Part shown: in pieces, positions 28,028 through 37,885 of the stretch
Layout of the letters: the number at the start of each line of letters is the position of its first letter
How positions within the stretch are numbered: the stretch's first letter is position 1
Assembly (NCBI RefSeq): GCF_004345425.1
Contig: NZ_SLVP01000002.1
Location: 186,001 to 250,000, forward strand
Reading direction: 5' to 3'
Length of the DNA: 64,000 nt
DNA from: Paenibacillus sp. BK033
GTDB taxonomy: Bacteria > Bacillota > Bacilli > Paenibacillales > Paenibacillaceae
Notes under the pieces: model-generated
What the model was told of the DNA's origin: nothing
Database searches by the model: none
What the model saw: only the letters and a program-made list of their open reading frames with translations
Translations under genes and position numbers: made by a program

Positions 28028-29416
28028 TTAGAACGGGAACTTAAACCCTTTTCCGCCTTTGCCAAGCATGCCCTTCAGACCTTTCATTCCGCCTTTTGGA
28101 CCTTTAGGTCCCATCATGGACGAGAACTGCTTCATCATCTTGCGCATGTCTTCGAATTGCTTGATAAGCCGATTGACTTCCGTAATCGACGTGCCGCTGC
28201 CCGCTGCTACGCGTTTGCGGCGGCTGTGGTTCAGTAGCTCCGGCTTTTGCTTCTCCGCCTTCGTCATTGAGCGGACAATCGCTTCAACGCGGTTGATCTG
28301 CTTCTCGTCCACCTTCAGATCCTTCATGTTTCCCTTCATCTTGTTCATGCCGGGCAGCATATCCATCAGCTGATCCAACGGACCAAGATTGCGGATTTGC
28401 GCCATTTGCTCAAGGAAGTCGTCGAACGTAAATTCGGCGGTCCGCATTTTCCGTTCCATCTCGGCCGCTTTATCGGCATCAATGTTCGCTTGCGCTTTCT
28501 CGATCAGGGACAGCATATCTCCCATCCCGAGAATCCGGGAAGCCATCCGGTCCGGATGGAACGGCTCAAGCGCATCGATCTTCTCGCCCATCGCAGCGAA
28601 CTTGATCGGCTTGCCGGTTACCGCTTTGACGGACAATGCCGCACCGCCGCGCGTATCGCCGTCAAGCTTCGTCAGAACGACACCCGTTAGCTCTAACTGG
28701 TCATGGAAGCTCTGCGCAACGTTTACCGCGTCTTGACCGGTCATCGCGTCAACGACGAGCAAGACTTCATCGGGCTTCACGTTCTGATGAATTTGCTTCA
28801 GCTCTTCCATCAGCGCTTCATCGATATGCAGCCTGCCCGCGGTATCGAAGATGACGTAATCGTTGTGGTTTTCTTTCGCATGCGCCAGGCCCGCTTTTGC
28901 AATCTCAACCGGTGAAGTCTGGTCGCCAAGCGAGAATACCGGGGCGTTAATCTGCTCGCCAAGCACTTGCAGCTGCTTGATCGCCGCGGGACGGTAAATG
29001 TCGCACGCTACGAGCAGCGGCTTGCTATTGCCTTTTTGAAGCAATTTGGCCAGCTTGGCTGTAGTCGTCGTCTTACCCGCACCCTGCAAACCAACCATCA
29101 TAATAACGGTAGGAGGCTTGTTCGCTTTTGCAAGCTTGCTTTGCGTGCCGCCCATCAATTCCGTTAACTCTTTGTTAACGATGTCGATGACGACCATGCC
29201 TGGCGTAAAGCTCTTGGAAACATCCAGGCCAAGCGCCTTCTCTTTCACTTTGGCGATAAAATCTTTGACGACCTTAAAGTTAACGTCAGCTTCGAGCAGC
29301 GCAAGACGTACCTCGCGCATCGCCTCGTTCAAGTCCTCTTCCGTTACTTTGCCTTTGCCTCTCAGCTTGCTGAACACATTTTGCAATCGGTTCGTTAAGC
29401 TCTCAAATGCCGCCAT
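28028..29416 (-). CDS. ffh: Signal recognition particle protein Ffh
   Basis: 462 residues. N domain, then G domain with GLQGAGKTTTTAKLA near residue 108, DTAGRL and TKLDGDTRGG; C-terminal M domain is Met-rich (about 300-462; MDMLPGMNKMKGNMK) and ends in a Gly/Lys/Met-rich tail. Binds signal sequences and 4.5S/scRNA, docking with FtsY. Encoded directly after its regulator-like partner ylxM. Confidence 0.97.
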   Translation of the reverse strand: MAAFESLTNRLQNVFSKLRGKGKVTEEDLNEAMREVRLALLEADVNFKVVKDFIAKVKEKALGLDVSKSFTPGMVVIDIVNKELTELMGGTQSKLAKANKPPTVIMMVGLQGAGKTTTTAKLAKLLQKGNSKPLLVACDIYRPAAIKQLQVLGEQINAPVFSLGDQTSPVEIAKAGLAHAKENHNDYVIFDTAGRLHIDEALMEELKQIHQNVKPDEVLLVVDAMTGQDAVNVAQSFHDQLELTGVVLTKLDGDTRGGAALSVKAVTGKPIKFAAMGEKIDALEPFHPDRMASRILGMGDMLSLIEKAQANIDADKAAEMERKMRTAEFTFDDFLEQMAQIRNLGPLDQLMDMLPGMNKMKGNMKDLKVDEKQINRVEAIVRSMTKAEKQKPELLNHSRRKRVAAGSGTSITEVNRLIKQFEDMRKMMKQFSSMMGPKGPKGGMKGLKGMLGKGGKGFKFPF

Positions 29417-29431
29417 GATTCGTCACCTCCG

Positions 29432-29803
29432 TCACATCATAATTTCGGTCTTCGTCAATTGCTCTATGTCTTTTAGAAGATTTTGCTTATAAGTAGGATC
29501 GATTGGCAGCTCGGCAACCTTCCGTTCCAGCCCTGAGGCAAGCTGCTGCATGGTTTCATGCTTAGCCAGCAGATGAAGCTTGGCTTCATAGCCCTCAAGC
29601 ACCTGCTCCGCCCGCTTCACATGCTCGTAAACGGCTTGCCGGCTGATGCCGGATTCGGCTGCGATCTCGCCAAGCGAGTAATCGTCGTGAAAATAATATT
29701 TTAAGAAGGTCCGCTGTTTCTCCGTGAGCAGCGGCTCATAGAAATCAAATAATAAGTTGATGCGTGTTGTCTTGGCTAGGGCATCGGGTTCATGTATGGT
29801 CAT
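29432..29803 (-). CDS. ylxM: YlxM family (UPF0122) helix-turn-helix protein
   Basis: About 123 residues with a sigma-70 region 4-like helix-turn-helix: LTEKQRTFLKYYFHDDYSLGEIAAESGISRQAVYEHVKRAEQVLE. In streptococci YlxM modulates SRP activity by binding Ffh and the RNA. The start at 29803 (MTIHEPDALAKT) follows AAAGGGG by 11 bases; a TTG at 29836 is an alternative. Forms an operon with ffh behind the promoter at 29870-29899. Confidence 0.9.
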   Translation of the reverse strand: MTIHEPDALAKTTRINLLFDFYEPLLTEKQRTFLKYYFHDDYSLGEIAAESGISRQAVYEHVKRAEQVLEGYEAKLHLLAKHETMQQLASGLERKVAELPIDPTYKQNLLKDIEQLTKTEIMM

Positions 29804-29840
29804 CCGCTCAAAGCCCCTTTCCAAATCATCCGTCAAGCAA

Positions 29841-29906
29841 AAAGCCTTGACAGTGTCACAACGTCTCTTATCTTACACGATCGCCGTTGGCACTGTCAAG
29901 CTTTTG
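29841..29906 (-). promoter_or_regulatory. ylxM-ffh promoter embedded in a long inverted repeat
   Basis: Minus strand TTGACA (29899-29894), 18-base spacer, TAAGAT (29875-29870). The -35 is part of an inverted repeat: AAAAGC-TTGACAGTG on one side (about 29891-29906, minus strand) and its complement at about 29841-29855, with one bulged base and some 35 bases between the arms. The far arm ends in T residues, so the same element could also terminate ftsY transcription. Confidence 0.6.
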
Positions 29907-29920
29907 TCCTTGTCACTTAT

Positions 29921-30919
29921 TTAATTTGTTTCGGACTGTTCTTCTTCACGCTGGATCAGCCCAGCAAACAAGGCATGAACGAACTGCTCGGAGTCGAATT
30001 CCTGAAGGTCCGTCATCTTCTCGCCAAGACCAACAAGCTTCACCGGCAGGTTTAGTTCATTGCGGATGGCGATAACAATGCCGCCTTTTGCCGTACCGTC
30101 GAGCTTGGTCAGAACAAGCCCGGTAACCCCGCTCTTTTCGCCGAAGAGCTTCGCTTGGCTGAGGGCGTTCTGGCCCGTTGTCGCATCTAGCACCAGCAGC
30201 ACTTCATGCGGAGCATCCGGAATTTCGCGCTGGATAACGCGGAAAATCTTGTTCAGCTCCTCCATCAGGTTAGTCTTGTTTTGGAGACGGCCGGCCGTAT
30301 CGCAGAGAAGGACGTCAACGCCGCGCTGCTTTGCCGCTTGAACCGCGTCAAACATAACCGCGGCCGGATCGGAACCGGATTGCTGCTTGATCACGTCAAC
30401 GCCAACGCGCTGCCCCCATACTTCGAGCTGCTCGATAGCCGCCGCACGGAATGTGTCGCCCGCCGCCAGAAGCACGCTTTTGCCTTCGCTTTTGAATTTA
30501 TGGGCGAGCTTGCCGATCGTTGTTGTCTTGCCGACGCCGTTAACGCCAACGAACAAGATAACGGTAATGCCGCTTTTCGCCATTTGAAGACCGGGGTTCT
30601 GCTCCCCCTTCAGCAAACCGATCAGCTTTTCCGACAGGATTGGCTGCAGCTCGGCTGCCTGCTCGATTTTACGCTTCTTCACTTCGGCGCGAAGCTCGTC
30701 AATCAAGGTCATAACCGTATTGACGCCGACATCGGCACCGATGAGAATTTCCTCGAGCTCCTCGTAGAACTCCTCATCGATTTTTTTGCGGCGCGTAATC
30801 AGCTCTTCGACCTTCTCGACAAGGGCAACGCGCGTCTTGGTCAGACCTTCCTTGAATATCGTCGTTACCGCTTCGGTTTTCGAAGCGATGCTTTCCTTCA
30901 GCTTTTTGAAAAAACTCAT
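29921..30919 (-). CDS. ftsY: Signal recognition particle receptor FtsY
   Basis: 332 residues, NG-domain SRP GTPase. G1 GVNGVGKTTTIGKLA near residue 128, DTAGRLQNKTNLMEEL, TKLDGTAKGG. The N-terminal acidic A domain is short, as usual in Firmicutes; it begins MSFFKKLKESIASK, an amphipathic membrane-targeting helix. It lies 35 bases after smc, in the smc-ftsY operon. Confidence 0.97.
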   Translation of the reverse strand: MSFFKKLKESIASKTEAVTTIFKEGLTKTRVALVEKVEELITRRKKIDEEFYEELEEILIGADVGVNTVMTLIDELRAEVKKRKIEQAAELQPILSEKLIGLLKGEQNPGLQMAKSGITVILFVGVNGVGKTTTIGKLAHKFKSEGKSVLLAAGDTFRAAAIEQLEVWGQRVGVDVIKQQSGSDPAAVMFDAVQAAKQRGVDVLLCDTAGRLQNKTNLMEELNKIFRVIQREIPDAPHEVLLVLDATTGQNALSQAKLFGEKSGVTGLVLTKLDGTAKGGIVIAIRNELNLPVKLVGLGEKMTDLQEFDSEQFVHALFAGLIQREEEQSETN

Positions 30920-30954
30920 TCGGGTTCAAGTCCTCCATCCTATTAGGCCGCTAT

Positions 30955-33900
30955 TTATGCGGATTCCTGCTCTTCCGCGTCTTCTTCCAGGCGCACGGAT
31001 ACCAGCTTCGATACGCCGCCTTCCTCCATCGTTACGCCGTACAGGACATCGGCTTCCTCCATCGTGCCTTTGCGGTGCGTTACGACAATAAATTGGGTAA
31101 GTCCGGAGAACTCGCGCAAGTATTGGGCGAAACGGGCAACGTTCGCTTCGTCGAGAGCCGCTTCTACCTCGTCCAGCACGCAGAACGGCACCGGCTTCAC
31201 CTGCAAGATGGCAAACAATAAGGCGATAGCCGTAAGCGCCCGCTCACCGCCGGATAGCAGCTGCAGGTTTTGCAGCTTTTTGCCCGGAGGCTGAGCCACG
31301 ATATCAATCCCCGTATCCAGGACCCTCTCCGGATCAACCAATACCAGGTCGGCCCGGCCTCCGCCAAACAACTTCGCGAATACGACCACGAAATGCCTGC
31401 GGATCTGCTCGAAGGTTGACCGGAAGCGATTGGACATCTCTTCGTCCATCTCGCGGATAACCTGATACAAGGTGGTTTTGGCTTCAACAAGATCGTCCTT
31501 CTGCTCGGTAAGGAATTCGAAACGCTCCCTTACGCGTTCATACTCTTCGATGGCGCCCAGGTTGACGTCGCCAAGCGCCGTAATCTGGCGCTTGATATCG
31601 CGGACGGCGTTTTGCGTGCCTACGATATCCTCGGGCACCGGATACTGCTCCTTCGCTAGTTCAAAGCTAAGCTCGTATTCCTCGCTCAGCTTGCGGAGCA
31701 GGTTGTCCAACTCGACATCGAGGCGGTTAGCCGCGATCTCGGTCTGGCGCATCTGCTCTTCCACCTGACGAAGCTGTCCGCGCTGTTCCTTCGTATCGCT
31801 CTCGCCTTGCTCCAGCTCCTTCACCCGGTCGGCACGGGCCGAACGCTTCAGGTCCGTCTGTTCCGCGCATTCCTGCTTCTTCAGGCGCAGATGGTTCAGC
31901 TGCTCGATTTGGGCGACCGTCTCCTCGCTGTGACGCTCCGCTTCCGCAGCCTGCTGGCTATACAGATTGCGGTAGTTGGCGAGTTCCTGCTTGGCGCGCT
32001 GAATATCGGCGCGGACGCGAGCCGCCTGATCCTCGAAGGATTGCTTCTCCTGATCGGTCTTCGCGACGGAAATTTTCAAATCCGTCAACTGGACCTGCAG
32101 CTCCTCCTTCGCCGTCTCGCTTGCCTTGCGGCGCTCTTCAGCCAGCCTGATCGCTTCCTGCAGACGTGCTTCGTCCGCAGTCAATTGCTCAAGCCGAACC
32201 TCGGCTTCCGCCGCCATATTCTGCATCGACTGCTGCTCCGCTGTATGATTCGTGCGGTCTGCGGTGAACAGCTGCTCTTGTTCGCTAAGGTTCTTGGCTT
32301 CATTGTTCAGCTGCTGCAGCTCGGCGCGGACCTGCTGCTCGTCAATCCGGAACTGCTCGGCCTGCGAGCGAAGCTCCTCCATGTTTTGCGAGAGGATGGA
32401 CTGCTCCTTGCGGATATCGCTTAACTTGTCGCGCAGCTGGGCGATTGTTTTCTCGCCCTCGGCGATCTCTTGATCCAATGCTTCAATCTGGCGCTGACGG
32501 CCAAGCAAGCTTGCCCCCTTCTTCTGGAGGCTGCCGCCCGTCATCGAACCGCCGGCATTTACGACATCGCCTTCCAGCGTCACGACGCGGTAGCGGTATT
32601 GGCATTTGGATGCAATACGGTTGGCTTGCTCTAGCGTTTCGGCCAAAAGCACGTTACCGAGCAAATTTTGAATAATCGCTTCGTAACGCGGTTCGCAGGA
32701 TACCAAATCCGCCGCAACCCCGACAAAGCCGTCAACCGACTCGGCCATCCGCTTTTCGTGCTCGGGAACATGACGGCCCCGGATAACGTCTAGCGGCAGG
32801 AACGTCGCACGGCCAAGCTGGCGTTGCTTCAGGAAGGAAATTGCGCTTCGCGCCGATTTCTCGTCTTCCATAACGATATGCTGCAGGGCTCCGCCTAACG
32901 CGGTTTCCACAGCGGTCTCTATTCTCTCGGGGACTCGGACAAGCTCGGCCACGGCGCCGTGCACGCCGCTGATTCCTCCGGATCCGGAAGATCTGCGGGA
33001 AGCTTTAAGCACTTCCCTGACGCCATGCATAAAGCCGTCCAATGCGTCCTGCATTTCCTTCATCGTATCGCGCCGCGAGACTTGCGCATCGAGTTTCTGC
33101 TCCCATTTGCGCAGCGCGGCCGTAGCGTCCTCCGCGATTTGACCCAGCTCCTTGGCCTTTTCCGCTTGGTCGATATACTTGGTGCGCGCCTTGCCGATGG
33201 CGTCAAGCGTAGCTTCAAGCTGCTTCTCGAGCTCTGCTCTGCGGGCATTGAGCTTACGCTGCTGCTCCGCCCACTTTGCTTCCTCGTCGCTGAGGCGCTC
33301 CATGCGGCGCTGAACCGCTTCCTGCTGCTGGGCAGCGTAACGGATTTCGTTGCGCAGCTGAGCCATTGTGCTGAGAACCTCAAGCAACTCGCCCTTCAGC
33401 ATTTCTTCGGCATCCGCCGCCGTACCGCCGGTTACGCCAATCAAATGATCTTCCTCAACGGCGAGCTTATGCTTGAGCTCCGCCAGCTGCAGCTCCAATA
33501 CCGCGGCGCGATTGCGGAATTCCGCTTCTTCGCTGGTCAGCGCCGCGATTCTCTCGTCTTGTGCGGAAATCGTTTCTTCAAGCTGCTTTTTGTTTTGCTC
33601 CAGGTTCTTCTTCCGTTCCTTCAGAACCTCGCCGTAGCCTTCGCATTTCTCGTACTCTTCGCTGTAGTGAAGCATGTCCTCGTGAAGACGGTCGAGCGCT
33701 TCCTCCAGCTCGCGGAGCGCCTGACGGTCCTTCTCCAGATGGGCATCATGCTTGCTGACAACGGTAGACAGCTCCAGCTGTTCACGCTTCAAACGCTCCA
33801 GCTTGGCATTGGATTCCGACCAAGAGCCGTACACGTTTTCAATGTTATGTACGTACATCGAGATCTCCTGCGTCTTCAACTGCTCTTTAAGCTGCTTGAA

Positions 33901-34542
33901 GTGGATGGCTTTCTCCGATTGAACGCGGAGCGGCTCGACCTGGTCCTCCAGCTCTGTCACAAGGTCATGGATCCGGAGCAGATTATTCTCCGTATCCTCC
34001 AGCTTGCGCTGGGCTTCGCGTTTACGCGATTTATATTTGACAATGCCTGACGCTTCTTCAAAAATACCCCTGCGGTCTTCCGAACGGGTACTTAATATTT
34101 CCTCAATACGGCCTTGTCCGATAATGGAATAGGCCTCCTTGCCGATACCCGTATCCATAAACAGCTCGGTAATATCCTTTAACCGGCAAGACTGCTTGTT
34201 AATCATATATTCGCTATCGCCGCTCCGGTGGACGCGGCGGGTAACCGTCACTTCATTGTATTCAAGCGGCAGCGCCCCATCGCCGTTATCAAGCGTAAGC
34301 GATACTTCTCCATAGTTAACGGCCTTGCGCGCGTCGCTTCCGGCAAAGATAATATCCTCCATCTTGCCGCCGCGAAGGCTCTTGGCGCTCTGCTCGCCCA
34401 GCACCCAGCGGATGCCGTCCGATATATTGCTTTTACCGCTGCCGTTAGGTCCAACGACAGCCGTAATGCCGGTGACGAATTCCATTTCCGTCTTGTCGGC
34501 AAACGATTTAAATCCCGATAATTCTATCCGTTTCAGGAACAT
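30955..34542 (-). CDS. smc: Chromosome segregation SMC protein
   Basis: 1195 residues. N-terminal ATPase half with GPNGSGKSNISDGIRWVLGEQ, long coiled coil (about 170-500), hinge (about 510-670; VHGAVAELVRVP...GRATFLPLD...GSMTGGS), second coiled coil (about 680-1010) and C-terminal half with signature LSGGERALTAIALLFAIL and Walker B PFCVLDEVEAALDEANV. Together with ScpA/ScpB it organises the nucleoid. Full length and intact. A terminator separates it from rnc, so it likely has its own promoter. Confidence 0.97.
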   Translation of the reverse strand: MFLKRIELSGFKSFADKTEMEFVTGITAVVGPNGSGKSNISDGIRWVLGEQSAKSLRGGKMEDIIFAGSDARKAVNYGEVSLTLDNGDGALPLEYNEVTVTRRVHRSGDSEYMINKQSCRLKDITELFMDTGIGKEAYSIIGQGRIEEILSTRSEDRRGIFEEASGIVKYKSRKREAQRKLEDTENNLLRIHDLVTELEDQVEPLRVQSEKAIHFKQLKEQLKTQEISMYVHNIENVYGSWSESNAKLERLKREQLELSTVVSKHDAHLEKDRQALRELEEALDRLHEDMLHYSEEYEKCEGYGEVLKERKKNLEQNKKQLEETISAQDERIAALTSEEAEFRNRAAVLELQLAELKHKLAVEEDHLIGVTGGTAADAEEMLKGELLEVLSTMAQLRNEIRYAAQQQEAVQRRMERLSDEEAKWAEQQRKLNARRAELEKQLEATLDAIGKARTKYIDQAEKAKELGQIAEDATAALRKWEQKLDAQVSRRDTMKEMQDALDGFMHGVREVLKASRRSSGSGGISGVHGAVAELVRVPERIETAVETALGGALQHIVMEDEKSARSAISFLKQRQLGRATFLPLDVIRGRHVPEHEKRMAESVDGFVGVAADLVSCEPRYEAIIQNLLGNVLLAETLEQANRIASKCQYRYRVVTLEGDVVNAGGSMTGGSLQKKGASLLGRQRQIEALDQEIAEGEKTIAQLRDKLSDIRKEQSILSQNMEELRSQAEQFRIDEQQVRAELQQLNNEAKNLSEQEQLFTADRTNHTAEQQSMQNMAAEAEVRLEQLTADEARLQEAIRLAEERRKASETAKEELQVQLTDLKISVAKTDQEKQSFEDQAARVRADIQRAKQELANYRNLYSQQAAEAERHSEETVAQIEQLNHLRLKKQECAEQTDLKRSARADRVKELEQGESDTKEQRGQLRQVEEQMRQTEIAANRLDVELDNLLRKLSEEYELSFELAKEQYPVPEDIVGTQNAVRDIKRQITALGDVNLGAIEEYERVRERFEFLTEQKDDLVEAKTTLYQVIREMDEEMSNRFRSTFEQIRRHFVVVFAKLFGGGRADLVLVDPERVLDTGIDIVAQPPGKKLQNLQLLSGGERALTAIALLFAILQVKPVPFCVLDEVEAALDEANVARFAQYLREFSGLTQFIVVTHRKGTMEEADVLYGVTMEEGGVSKLVSVRLEEDAEEQESA

Positions 34543-34566
34543 AACCTGGCTTTCACCTCATCGCCT

Positions 34567-34596
34567 ATTGTAACACAACTTAACGCGGCTCGTTAA
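34567..34596 (-). promoter_or_regulatory. Candidate promoter of smc-ftsY
   Basis: Minus strand TTAACG (34596-34591), 18-base spacer, TACAAT (34572-34567), 25 bases before the smc start. The -35 is poor (four of six). Confidence 0.4.
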
Positions 34597-34641
34597 CCTT
34601 TTACCCGCTGTAAAATCAGACTAGGTACCGAAGAAATGAAA

Positions 34642-34689
34642 AAGAAAAAAGCCTGCCGCAGATCCCTGACTTGAGTCCGCAACAGGCTT
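34642..34689 (-). terminator. Terminator after rnc
   Basis: Stem AAGCCTG (34649-34655) / CAGGCTT (34683-34689) with an imperfect inner stem, followed by a T-rich stretch on the minus strand. Divides the fatty acid-rnc operon from smc-ftsY. Confidence 0.8.
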
Positions 34690-34695
34690 ATTCCA

Positions 34696-35391
34696 TTATT
34701 CCGTTAGCGATTGCCAAGCAACTGCCGCAGCACGCTGCTCCGCTTCCTTCTTCGTTCTTCCGCTGCCGTTACCGTAAGGAATGTCGCCGATGCAAACCTC
34801 GACGACAAATTCACGGTCATGGGCAGGCCCACGCTCTTCCATAATCCGGTATTCTACGGCGCCAAGCCCCTTGTGCTGGGCGCGCTCCTGCAGCTTGGAC
34901 TTGAAGTCCTTCACCAGCAGGCCATAGTCATTGGATTCAATGTACGGGAACATATGCGTCTCAAGAAAAGCTCTTGTCCGTTCTATGCCGGCATCAAGGA
35001 AGATGGCTCCGACAAAAGCTTCAAACAAATCGGCAAGCAGCGCGGGACGCTGTCTGCCTCCAAGCTGCTCTTCGCCTCTTCCAAGCTGAATATGGGCGCC
35101 AAGCTCCAGCCGCTCCGCGAATTGAGCCAATGACGGCTCGCAAACGACGGATGCGCGCATACGGGTCAGCTCTCCTTCCGGACGGTTCGGATAAGCCGCA
35201 AACAAATATTCCGATACGAGGAGCTGCAATACGGCATCGCCCAGAAATTCCAGGCGTTCATTATGCTCGATCGTCCCGTGTTTATGCTCATTGACATAGG
35301 AAGTATGCGTAAAAGCCTGCTTCAGCAGCTTGAGCTGTTTGAAGCGAAGCTGCAGACGGGTCTGCAGCTCGTTAATGGAATCACGCTTCAT
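34696..35391 (-). CDS. rnc: Ribonuclease III
   Basis: 231 residues. Catalytic domain with the signature [22 protein letters not shown] (positions about 42-63) and downstream acidic residues ([16 protein letters not shown]), then a dsRNA-binding domain from about 157 ([19 protein letters not shown]... [17 protein letters not shown]). Processes rRNA and double-stranded RNA. Its start overlaps the fabF stop by 11 bases, coupling it to the fatty acid operon. Confidence 0.97.
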   Translation of the reverse strand: MKRDSINELQTRLQLRFKQLKLLKQAFTHTSYVNEHKHGTIEHNERLEFLGDAVLQLLVSEYLFAAYPNRPEGELTRMRASVVCEPSLAQFAERLELGAHIQLGRGEEQLGGRQRPALLADLFEAFVGAIFLDAGIERTRAFLETHMFPYIESNDYGLLVKDFKSKLQERAQHKGLGAVEYRIMEERGPAHDREFVVEVCIGDIPYGNGSGRTKKEAEQRAAAVAWQSLTE

Positions 35392-36622
35392 AGACTTTCA
35401 TCACGATCGTCGCGTTATGACCGCCGAAGCCGAACGAATTGGACAATGCCGTTCTGACATCCGCCTTACGCGGCGTATTCGGCACGTAATCCAGGTCAAG
35501 CTCGGGATCTTGATTCTCCAGGTTAATGGTAGGAGCAATAACGCCGTTATTGAGCGTAAGGCCCAAAATAACGGCCTCCACGCCGCCGGCAGCGCCAAGC
35601 AAGTGGCCTGTCATCGATTTGGTGGAGCTTACGGCCAGCTTATAAGCATGCTCGCCAAACGCTTTTTTGATCGCGCTGGTTTCGGAACGGTCGCCCACCG
35701 GCGTCGAAGTACCGTGAGCGTTGATATAATCAATCGCCTCTGGTTCGATTCCCGCGTCGCGCAGCGCTTTCGTCATGCAGCGTGCCGCTCCGTCCGGATC
35801 CGGCTCCGTCATATGGTGAGCGTCACCGCTCATGCCGTAGCCAATGACTTCCGCGTAGATGCGAGCGCCGCGCTTTTGCGCATGCTCCAGCGATTCCAGG
35901 ATCAGAACGCCTGCGCCTTCGCCCATGACGAAACCGTCGCGGCCGATATCAAACGGACGACTTGCTTTCTCCGGCTCGTCGTTGCGAACGGACATCGCGC
36001 GCATCGAGCAGAAGCCGGCAAGACCCGTTGGACGGATTGTCGCTTCCGCGCCGCCGCAGATCATGACGTCGGCATCGCCGCGTTGAATCATCTTGAACGA
36101 ATCGCCGATCGAGTGCGTGCCCGTTGCGCAAGCCGTAACCGCCGTGCTGTTCGGACCTTTCGCGCCGGTCAGCATCGAGACTTGTCCGGAAGCCATGTTC
36201 GCGATCATCATCGGAATGAAGAACGGGCTTACGCGCTTTGGACCTTTCTCGAGCAGGATGTTATGCTGGTCCTCCCAGGTCCCGAGACCGCCGATGCCGG
36301 AGCCCACGATGACGCCAACGCGCTCGGGATCGACATTGGAACCGATCTCAAGACCCGCGTCTTTGACCGCGCTTAAGCTGGCTACGGATGCGAATTGAAC
36401 GAAACGGTCCATGCGGCGCGCTTCTTTTTTATCAAGATTGTAATCTTCCGGATTGAAGTTTTTTATTTCAGCGGCGATTTGAGTCGGATATTCGGATACG
36501 TCAAACGCTTCGATGCGCGATACGCCCGATTTCCCTTCCATCAAATTACCCCAAAACTGTTCCAGGTCTGCACCGAGCGAGGTAATAACCCCCATGCCGG
36601 TAACGACAACTCTTTGTTTCAT
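35381..36622 (-). CDS. fabF: Beta-ketoacyl-ACP synthase II FabF
   Basis: 413 residues. Elongating condensing enzyme of type II fatty acid synthesis. Cys-His-His triad visible: Cys near 164 in [14 protein letters not shown], His in [12 protein letters not shown] and His in [18 protein letters not shown]. Start taken at 36622 ([12 protein letters not shown]), about nine bases after GAGGTGA; a GTG four codons earlier overlaps that site. Downstream of acpP, upstream of rnc. Confidence 0.97.
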   Translation of the reverse strand: MKQRVVVTGMGVITSLGADLEQFWGNLMEGKSGVSRIEAFDVSEYPTQIAAEIKNFNPEDYNLDKKEARRMDRFVQFASVASLSAVKDAGLEIGSNVDPERVGVIVGSGIGGLGTWEDQHNILLEKGPKRVSPFFIPMMIANMASGQVSMLTGAKGPNSTAVTACATGTHSIGDSFKMIQRGDADVMICGGAEATIRPTGLAGFCSMRAMSVRNDEPEKASRPFDIGRDGFVMGEGAGVLILESLEHAQKRGARIYAEVIGYGMSGDAHHMTEPDPDGAARCMTKALRDAGIEPEAIDYINAHGTSTPVGDRSETSAIKKAFGEHAYKLAVSSTKSMTGHLLGAAGGVEAVILGLTLNNGVIAPTINLENQDPELDLDYVPNTPRKADVRTALSNSFGFGGHNATIVMKVYEA

Positions 36623-36740
36623 TGTAAGATTCACCTCAAAGTGGACTGCAATTTAGATGCGTGCATCACATCTTCTATAGTAAAAAGCGTACAAGCTCAT
36701 TCATAATATCATGATGATTCCGTGCTTCAGATGGAGAGAA

Positions 36741-36762
36741 GTCCCGTTTATTACAACGGGAC
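36741..36762 (-). other. Hairpin between acpP and fabF
   Basis: 8-bp perfect stem GTCCCGTT (36741-36748) / AACGGGAC (36755-36762) with a six-base loop directly after the acpP stop. The minus-strand sequence beyond it is only moderately T-rich, so it may be a partial terminator or a 3' stabiliser raising acpP over fabF expression. Confidence 0.6.
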
Positions 36763-36772
36763 CCTTGTTTCC

Positions 36773-37006
36773 TTACGTATGAGATTGTATGTAATTGACT
36801 ACTTCTCCCACCGTGGTGATGGTCTCTGCATCTTCATCAGAGATCTCCATATCAAACTCGTCTTCCAGTTCCATGACCAACTCAACGACATCAAGAGAGT
36901 CAGCGCCGAGGTCATCTTTGAAGGAAGCTTCCAGCGTGACTTCCGCTTCGTCTACGCCAAGTCTGTCGACGACGATACGCTTTACACGTTCTACTACTTC
37001 GGACAT
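36773..37006 (-). CDS. acpP: Acyl carrier protein
   Basis: 77 residues, acidic helical bundle. Ser37 in [15 protein letters not shown] carries the phosphopantetheine arm. Shuttles acyl chains among the enzymes of the same operon. Start at 37006 follows GGAGGAGGTG; a GTG three codons upstream overlaps that site. Confidence 0.98.
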   Translation of the reverse strand: MSEVVERVKRIVVDRLGVDEAEVTLEASFKDDLGADSLDVVELVMELEDEFDMEISDEDAETITTVGEVVNYIQSHT

Positions 37007-37100
37007 CCGATTCACCTCCTCCTAGGGTATTATACGAGAATTTAAGACAAAACGCCATACGTAACCGTTGCATTTCCGGTCATTGCGGCGTGATGCTATC

Positions 37101-37850
37101 TTACATGTACATGCCGCCGTCAATATGGACGGTTTGGCCGGTCATATAAGAAGCAGCATCGGATGCGAGGAAGCGTACCGCTGCCGCAATATCCTCAGAC
37201 GCGCCAAGGCGCGCAAGAGGGATTTGCGACGAAAGCGATTCCTTCATCTCGGAGGACAGCTTGTCCGTCATATCCGTTTGAATAAAGCCGGGAGCAATGC
37301 AGTTTACGGTAATGCCGCGGGAGGCAAGCTCGCGCGCGCTGGACTTCGTAAGGCCGATTACGCCGGCTTTCGCCGCCACATAGTTCGATTGACCCGGATT
37401 TCCGAGCACGCCAACTACTGAAGAGATATTAATAATGCGTCCGGAACGCTGCTTCATCATAGGCCGCGTAACCGCTTTGATTCCGTTAAAGACGCCCTTC
37501 AAGTTCGTCTCAATAACTTGGTCAAATTCCTCTTCTTTCATACGCATAATTAAATTATCTCTTGTAATGCCTGCGTTATTCACTAAAATGTCGATTGAAC
37601 CGAATTGATCAACAACTTCCTTGACCATGGCTTCGAATTCAACGGATTTGCCAACGTTCGCCTTCAGAATAATAGCGCGGCGGCCAAACGCTTCAACCGC
37701 TTTGGCCGTCTCCGCCGCGGAAGCCTCGCTTCCGGAGTAGTTGATCGCTACATCGGCGCCAGCTTCCGCAAGTGCGACGGCGATGGCGCGGCCGATACCG
37801 CGGGATGCGCCCGTTACAAGCGCTTTTTTGCCTTCAAGACTAGCAAACAT
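37101..37850 (-). CDS. fabG: 3-oxoacyl-ACP reductase FabG
   Basis: 249-residue short-chain dehydrogenase. NADPH site [13 protein letters not shown] near residue 12, NNAG motif, catalytic Ser-Tyr-Lys in [24 protein letters not shown], and C-terminal [15 protein letters not shown]. Reduces beta-ketoacyl-ACP. Between fabD and acpP. Confidence 0.97.
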   Translation of the reverse strand: MFASLEGKKALVTGASRGIGRAIAVALAEAGADVAINYSGSEASAAETAKAVEAFGRRAIILKANVGKSVEFEAMVKEVVDQFGSIDILVNNAGITRDNLIMRMKEEEFDQVIETNLKGVFNGIKAVTRPMMKQRSGRIINISSVVGVLGNPGQSNYVAAKAGVIGLTKSSARELASRGITVNCIAPGFIQTDMTDKLSSEMKESLSSQIPLARLGASEDIAAAVRFLASDAASYMTGQTVHIDGGMYM

Positions 37851-37885
37851 GGTATGCCTCCTCCAAGTTTTGCATGAGAACGATA

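Noticed and set aside
32959..34050. Long plus-strand open frame opposite smc
   Set aside because: Lies wholly within the smc coiled coil; Leu-rich translation comes from reversed Glu/Lys/Gln codons.
35330..36376. Plus-strand open frame opposite fabF
   Set aside because: No start site context and fully covered by the intact fabF.
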